Shown piece by piece: positions 60,790 through 64,000 of a DNA stretch of 64,000 nt. The stretch is from Chaetoceros tenuissimus. Lineage: Eukaryota > Bacillariophyta > Thalassiosirophyceae > Chaetocerotales > Chaetocerotaceae. The translations under genes were made by a program, and so were the position numbers. The first letter of the stretch is position 1. Every line of letters starts with the position of its first letter. The stretch is taken from contig BLLK01000057.1 of the NCBI GenBank assembly GCA_021927905.1, positions 620,001-684,000 on the forward strand. The letters run 5' to 3'. Under the pieces are notes generated by a model. It was not told the origin of the DNA. It saw only the letters and a list, made by a program, of their open reading frames with translations, and searched no databases.

Positions 60790-62055
60790 TTAAAACTCTA
60801 TTGGCATAACTAACAAACTCTTCTCTTCTATACGTTTATTAACTTGAAGCGGCTCTGTAAAACGAAAAAAGTTCTCATATACAATACGCTTTGCATACTT
60901 TTCAATGGTTTTGACATCGTGAATTTCTTTCGAGGCTGCAATATGTTTTGCAACATCCAAAATTGTTTCTTCAACTTTGCCTTTGCCTTTGCCTTTGCGT
61001 CTCTTGCTACAACAATACACAATGCGATTATATTTTTGTTGTTCCAATATATCTCCTGGTTTCATATTCTCGGGCAAATAATCTTCACGGACTCTTTCCA
61101 CACCCTCGAACTCGTTTTCCATATATACAGCAGGAAACAGATACATTTTCTTGATAAAATCCTTCAAATTCACAAGTCGATTTCTCTGAACTTGTTTAAT
61201 TTTCAAAAGGTTGCAGATGTCCTGCAAGTCCTCTACATCTTTAATTTTCTCCAAACCCTCATAAGTAGTGAGATGCCTTTTTAAAACATCAGCCCTATGA
61301 TCATGTTGCTCCCCCTTATTAAACTTGTAATCAATGAAAATCTCCTCACCCTTCTTGATGGTCCTTGTCGCAGTGACAAGGAAATCTGTTCCAATTACCG
61401 CATTATTGACAATGCTAGACTTGCGTCTTCCCATCTCTGCTGCATATTCCGATTTTAAATAACCAGGGGAAATATTTACATCGTTTCCGAAATGGGCAAG
61501 GAAGAAAGATCCCTTTGTTGGATCTACTCCTGGATCGGCAATGAGGTCCTCGAATTTATATTCTGATTTTTCTATACTGGCATCCACAACCCCGCCATAT
61601 ATTGTGATGATATCGCCTTTTTTGAATAGACGATTTGCAAATAGTCCAGTCTCCCCCTTCACCAAACCTGACTCCTTACTTTCAATCCACGGAATTTCAT
61701 TTTCATCTTCCCTCATCTCCATCCTAATGTTCCAAATTCTCCTCTTGCCATCCTTTTGCTTGTCGATTTTGGCAAACTCGTCGAGTTCCATAAGCAACTT
61801 GAAGTGCTGCCGCTTCCAGTTTTGGTAAAGAACCATTAATTTCTTGTTTTTTACTGTTTCTGTAGTATCAGATGAGATTATTTTTTTAATTTCATTTTCC
61901 TGACCTATGTCTTGCAGGAAATTTTGGACGATGTCCACTTTAGATTTCTTCTCTGTTGTCCCTTCTGGAGCTGAAGTTTTCACACCTCTAGGAATAATCG
62001 CTCGTGTCCTTTTAGAAGGCTGTTTCTTGTTTGGTTTTGCCATTGCCTTTACCAT
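60790..62055 (-). CDS. SET-domain protein
   Basis: 421 residues are encoded from the ATG at 62055 (context ACAATGG); an upstream in-frame ATG at 62121 would add 22 mostly hydrophobic residues. The SET-like region spans about residues 130-245: GLFANRLFKKGDIITIYGG at 137-155, a VNNAVIG stretch near 217 in the place of the usual NHS motif, and TIKKGEEIFIDYKF near 232-245, the GEExxxDY signature. SET domains transfer methyl groups from S-adenosylmethionine to lysines; the substrate cannot be told. The N-terminus is basic (KPNKKQPSKRTRA). The C-terminal 170 residues include RRKGKGKGKVEE. No pre-SET or post-SET cysteine clusters are visible. Confidence 0.75.
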   Translation of the reverse strand: MVKAMAKPNKKQPSKRTRAIIPRGVKTSAPEGTTEKKSKVDIVQNFLQDIGQENEIKKIISSDTTETVKNKKLMVLYQNWKRQHFKLLMELDEFAKIDKQKDGKRRIWNIRMEMREDENEIPWIESKESGLVKGETGLFANRLFKKGDIITIYGGVVDASIEKSEYKFEDLIADPGVDPTKGSFFLAHFGNDVNISPGYLKSEYAAEMGRRKSSIVNNAVIGTDFLVTATRTIKKGEEIFIDYKFNKGEQHDHRADVLKRHLTTYEGLEKIKDVEDLQDICNLLKIKQVQRNRLVNLKDFIKKMYLFPAVYMENEFEGVERVREDYLPENMKPGDILEQQKYNRIVYCCSKRRKGKGKGKVEETILDVAKHIAASKEIHDVKTIEKYAKRIVYENFFRFTEPLQVNKRIEEKSLLVMPIEF

Positions 62056-62504
62056 TGTAGTGAAATAAAATACAAATAGGTGTTGATAAACAACACACTT
62101 CATTCTTCCTTCTTCCTTCATCGGCGGATCTCGTTCTAGTGTCTTGTGATGAGAACCGTGATATAACGTCTTATAACTGCTATGACTCAGATGATAGTAT
62201 CCATGTCACTGCGATTTTTAAGACAACTGTTCTCTTTGTTATCAACTTAAAGATGAACTTCATCTCTATACAAGTTGTGCACTTGCTATTACAAATATAT
62301 ACAGCAAATACTGGAAGTACAGATGATGGAGACAGTGATCACGGACCTACAACAGAGGGATGATCCAAAGAACGTTCTGTCAAAAGTCATATGACCATCA
62401 ACTATCATCGAGAGTCATTGGTGCTGTACAAGTTGATTTATTTTAAAAGCATAACCAGAAACTTGAAGAGGCTCCTCGAAACGGCTCCACGTAAGATCAA
62501 GAAT
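62056..62504. other. Spacer, no gene seen
   Basis: 5' flank of the SET gene and 3' flank of the ankyrin gene. No element is recognised. Confidence 0.45.
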
Positions 62505-64000
62505 TCAACGAGTATCCAAACTCAGATTAACCTGTGAGAATACAACATCGAACACATCATCAAACTCTTTTCTGAATGTTTCGTCATCGATGTTACCTTT
62601 CTCTTTCAAATATTTAATGGTTGCTACAATTCTGGGAACTCGTGTTTTTAACAATATCGAAATGGGATCTGAGGGATTTATGTAGAAAGTCTTGAGGAAG
62701 TGAATAAGGTTCGTTATACATTCGATTGCATTGAATGCATGGCCATTTTCGACAAGGTAATATAATGAATCAAAATTTCCTAATTGCGCAGCATCAGAGC
62801 TGCATTTCTCAGTGAACTCAAATCCATGTTCATGAAAAAATTGCAACATTTGATCATCGTTTGTTTTTGATACAGCCAGTTCAAGATGTTTGCTACTCAT
62901 CGGGTACCCATGTTTAACAAAGAAGCGAACTATGCTCCATTTTCTATACTTAATTGCCTCGGAATATGAGTAGTCATCAAATGGACATTTGTTGTCATGG
63001 AGGTACTTCAATATCTCCCTGTCAGCCCAGTCAAATCCAACTGCAGTAACAGCCTCATGAAAACATTGTGCAGATAATTGGTATCCATTCTCATGGAAAT
63101 AACGTAAGCTTTCCAAATGACAAAATCGTATTGCTACGAGTAGACATTTTCCTTCTTCATACCGAGGGCATCCCTTTTCGTATAGAAATTTTAAACAAGG
63201 CAAGCTTTTTCCTGAAATGGCATAATAAAAGCATTCTTCATCCCAAGGACAACTCTTTTCATGTAGAAAGCGCAAACAATGCAAATGACCTCCGGCTGCT
63301 GCTCTTCCACAGCTTTCTTCATCCCAAGGGCAACTCTGTTCATGTAGAAAGCGCAAACAATTCAAGTGTCCTCTGGCTGCAGTCTCTGCACATATACCAC
63401 TGTCAAATTGACAACCATGGCTATGAAGAAATTCTAGACACTTCAAATGCCCTCCGTATGCTGCTCCAAATACACACATCCTTTCGTTCCATTGACAACC
63501 ATGGCTATGGAGAAATTCTAGACAGTCCAAATGCCCTTTGGATGCTGCCTCTGTGCAGCTCTCTTCATCCCATGGAAAATTGTTACGATGGAAGATTTCT
63601 AGGTACTCAATATTTCCTAAAGATGCTGCCAGAGAGCAGATACTTTCACTTCGTGGGCATTTATTCTTGATCAAATAATTCAAGAGTTTGAGCTTACGTC
63701 CACGCACAGCCTCAATATAGCAGTCCTTATCTAAATTCCAACCTTGCCGATGAAGATATTTCAGGCATTTAAAATGACCAGCTTTTATAGATATTGAACA
63801 ACATGAAAGTGATGCTCTTGTACAGTTGCTGCTTTCAACAGGGATTGGATAACCTAATGTATGCAGGAATTGTAGTACATCAATTCTGCCACGACATGCA
63901 GCAGCCTCAACAAAAGCGCAAAAGTCCTTTTTTAGTGATATTTTTAGCAAGGCTTCATCTCGGTCGGGGTACATAAAGATATGATTCAAAGTTATTTTCA
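62505..64000 (-). CDS. Ankyrin-repeat protein, N-terminus cut by window edge
   Basis: The frame is open to the window edge, so the start (and the expected F-box region) lies outside. About 498 codons are present. More than ten ankyrin-like units are seen in the stramenopile style: CLEFLHSHGCQWNERMC, CLRFLHEQSCPWDEESC, CLRFLHEKSCPWDEECF. Units differ little in the middle (AAARGHLxCLxFLHExxCPWDE), which suggests recent internal duplication. The family matches the gene at 19104. Repeats of this kind bind other proteins. The end (EFDDVFDVVFSQVNLSLDTR) is unlike an ankyrin unit. Confidence 0.85.
   Translation of the reverse strand, partial: KITLNHIFMYPDRDEALLKISLKKDFCAFVEAAACRGRIDVLQFLHTLGYPIPVESSNCTRASLSCCSISIKAGHFKCLKYLHRQGWNLDKDCYIEAVRGRKLKLLNYLIKNKCPRSESICSLAASLGNIEYLEIFHRNNFPWDEESCTEAASKGHLDCLEFLHSHGCQWNERMCVFGAAYGGHLKCLEFLHSHGCQFDSGICAETAARGHLNCLRFLHEQSCPWDEESCGRAAAGGHLHCLRFLHEKSCPWDEECFYYAISGKSLPCLKFLYEKGCPRYEEGKCLLVAIRFCHLESLRYFHENGYQLSAQCFHEAVTAVGFDWADREILKYLHDNKCPFDDYSYSEAIKYRKWSIVRFFVKHGYPMSSKHLELAVSKTNDDQMLQFFHEHGFEFTEKCSSDAAQLGNFDSLYYLVENGHAFNAIECITNLIHFLKTFYINPSDPISILLKTRVPRIVATIKYLKEKGNIDDETFRKEFDDVFDVVFSQVNLSLDTR

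Overview
The window looks like nuclear DNA of a diatom, most likely close to Chaetoceros. This is judged from protein families, not from a marker gene. It is AT-rich and carries lineage-expanded families: BspA-type leucine-rich-repeat proteins with an LHRxC tail, ankyrin-like proteins with a VGGxxxRGGLL signature, F-box/ankyrin proteins and MYND zinc-finger proteins. Most genes are intronless. One gene with GT-AG introns is modelled in full. No rRNA, confident tRNA, CRISPR or prokaryotic operon is present.

Layout. 1-7.4 kb: a partial ankyrin-like gene, a decayed acidic gene, a divergent LRR pair, a MYND gene and a second ankyrin-like gene. 8.1-10.5 kb: a tandem array built from 227-bp and 86-bp units. 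10.6-20.7 kb: two LRR genes, a divergent pair of helical-repeat paralogues (one with an early in-frame stop), a coiled-coil gene and an F-box/ankyrin gene with a frameshift. 20.7-28.7 kb: repeat-rich spacer, two paralogous E2F-site coiled-coil genes (the second frameshifted) and, between them, a retroelement fossil and a 21-bp minisatellite. 29-40.8 kb: a third ankyrin-like gene, a cluster of small hairpins, two LRR genes (one broken by a GA repeat), a frameshifted F-box-type gene, a TIP41 pseudogene and a 2OG-oxygenase-like gene. 41-50 kb: a decayed GCN1 copy, an inverted decayed copy of the first LRR pair and a pair of about 290-bp direct repeats. 50.6-54.8 kb: an eight-exon gene with identical tandem exons. 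55-64 kb: a second MYND gene, an ankyrin-like gene whose N-terminus resembles the histone H3 tail, a broken LRR gene, a SET-domain gene and a partial ankyrin gene.

The region behaves like a birth-and-death zone for repeat-protein genes. Paralogues occur as divergent pairs, inverted copies and fragments, and several genes are spoiled by a single small change. The strongest leads are the exon array at 52.8-54.1 kb, the H3-tail-like N-terminus at 59.4 kb, the E2F-type sites before both coiled-coil paralogues, the two-length array at 8-10.5 kb and the hairpin cluster at 31.8-32.0 kb. All homology calls come from reading the sequence, without database searches.
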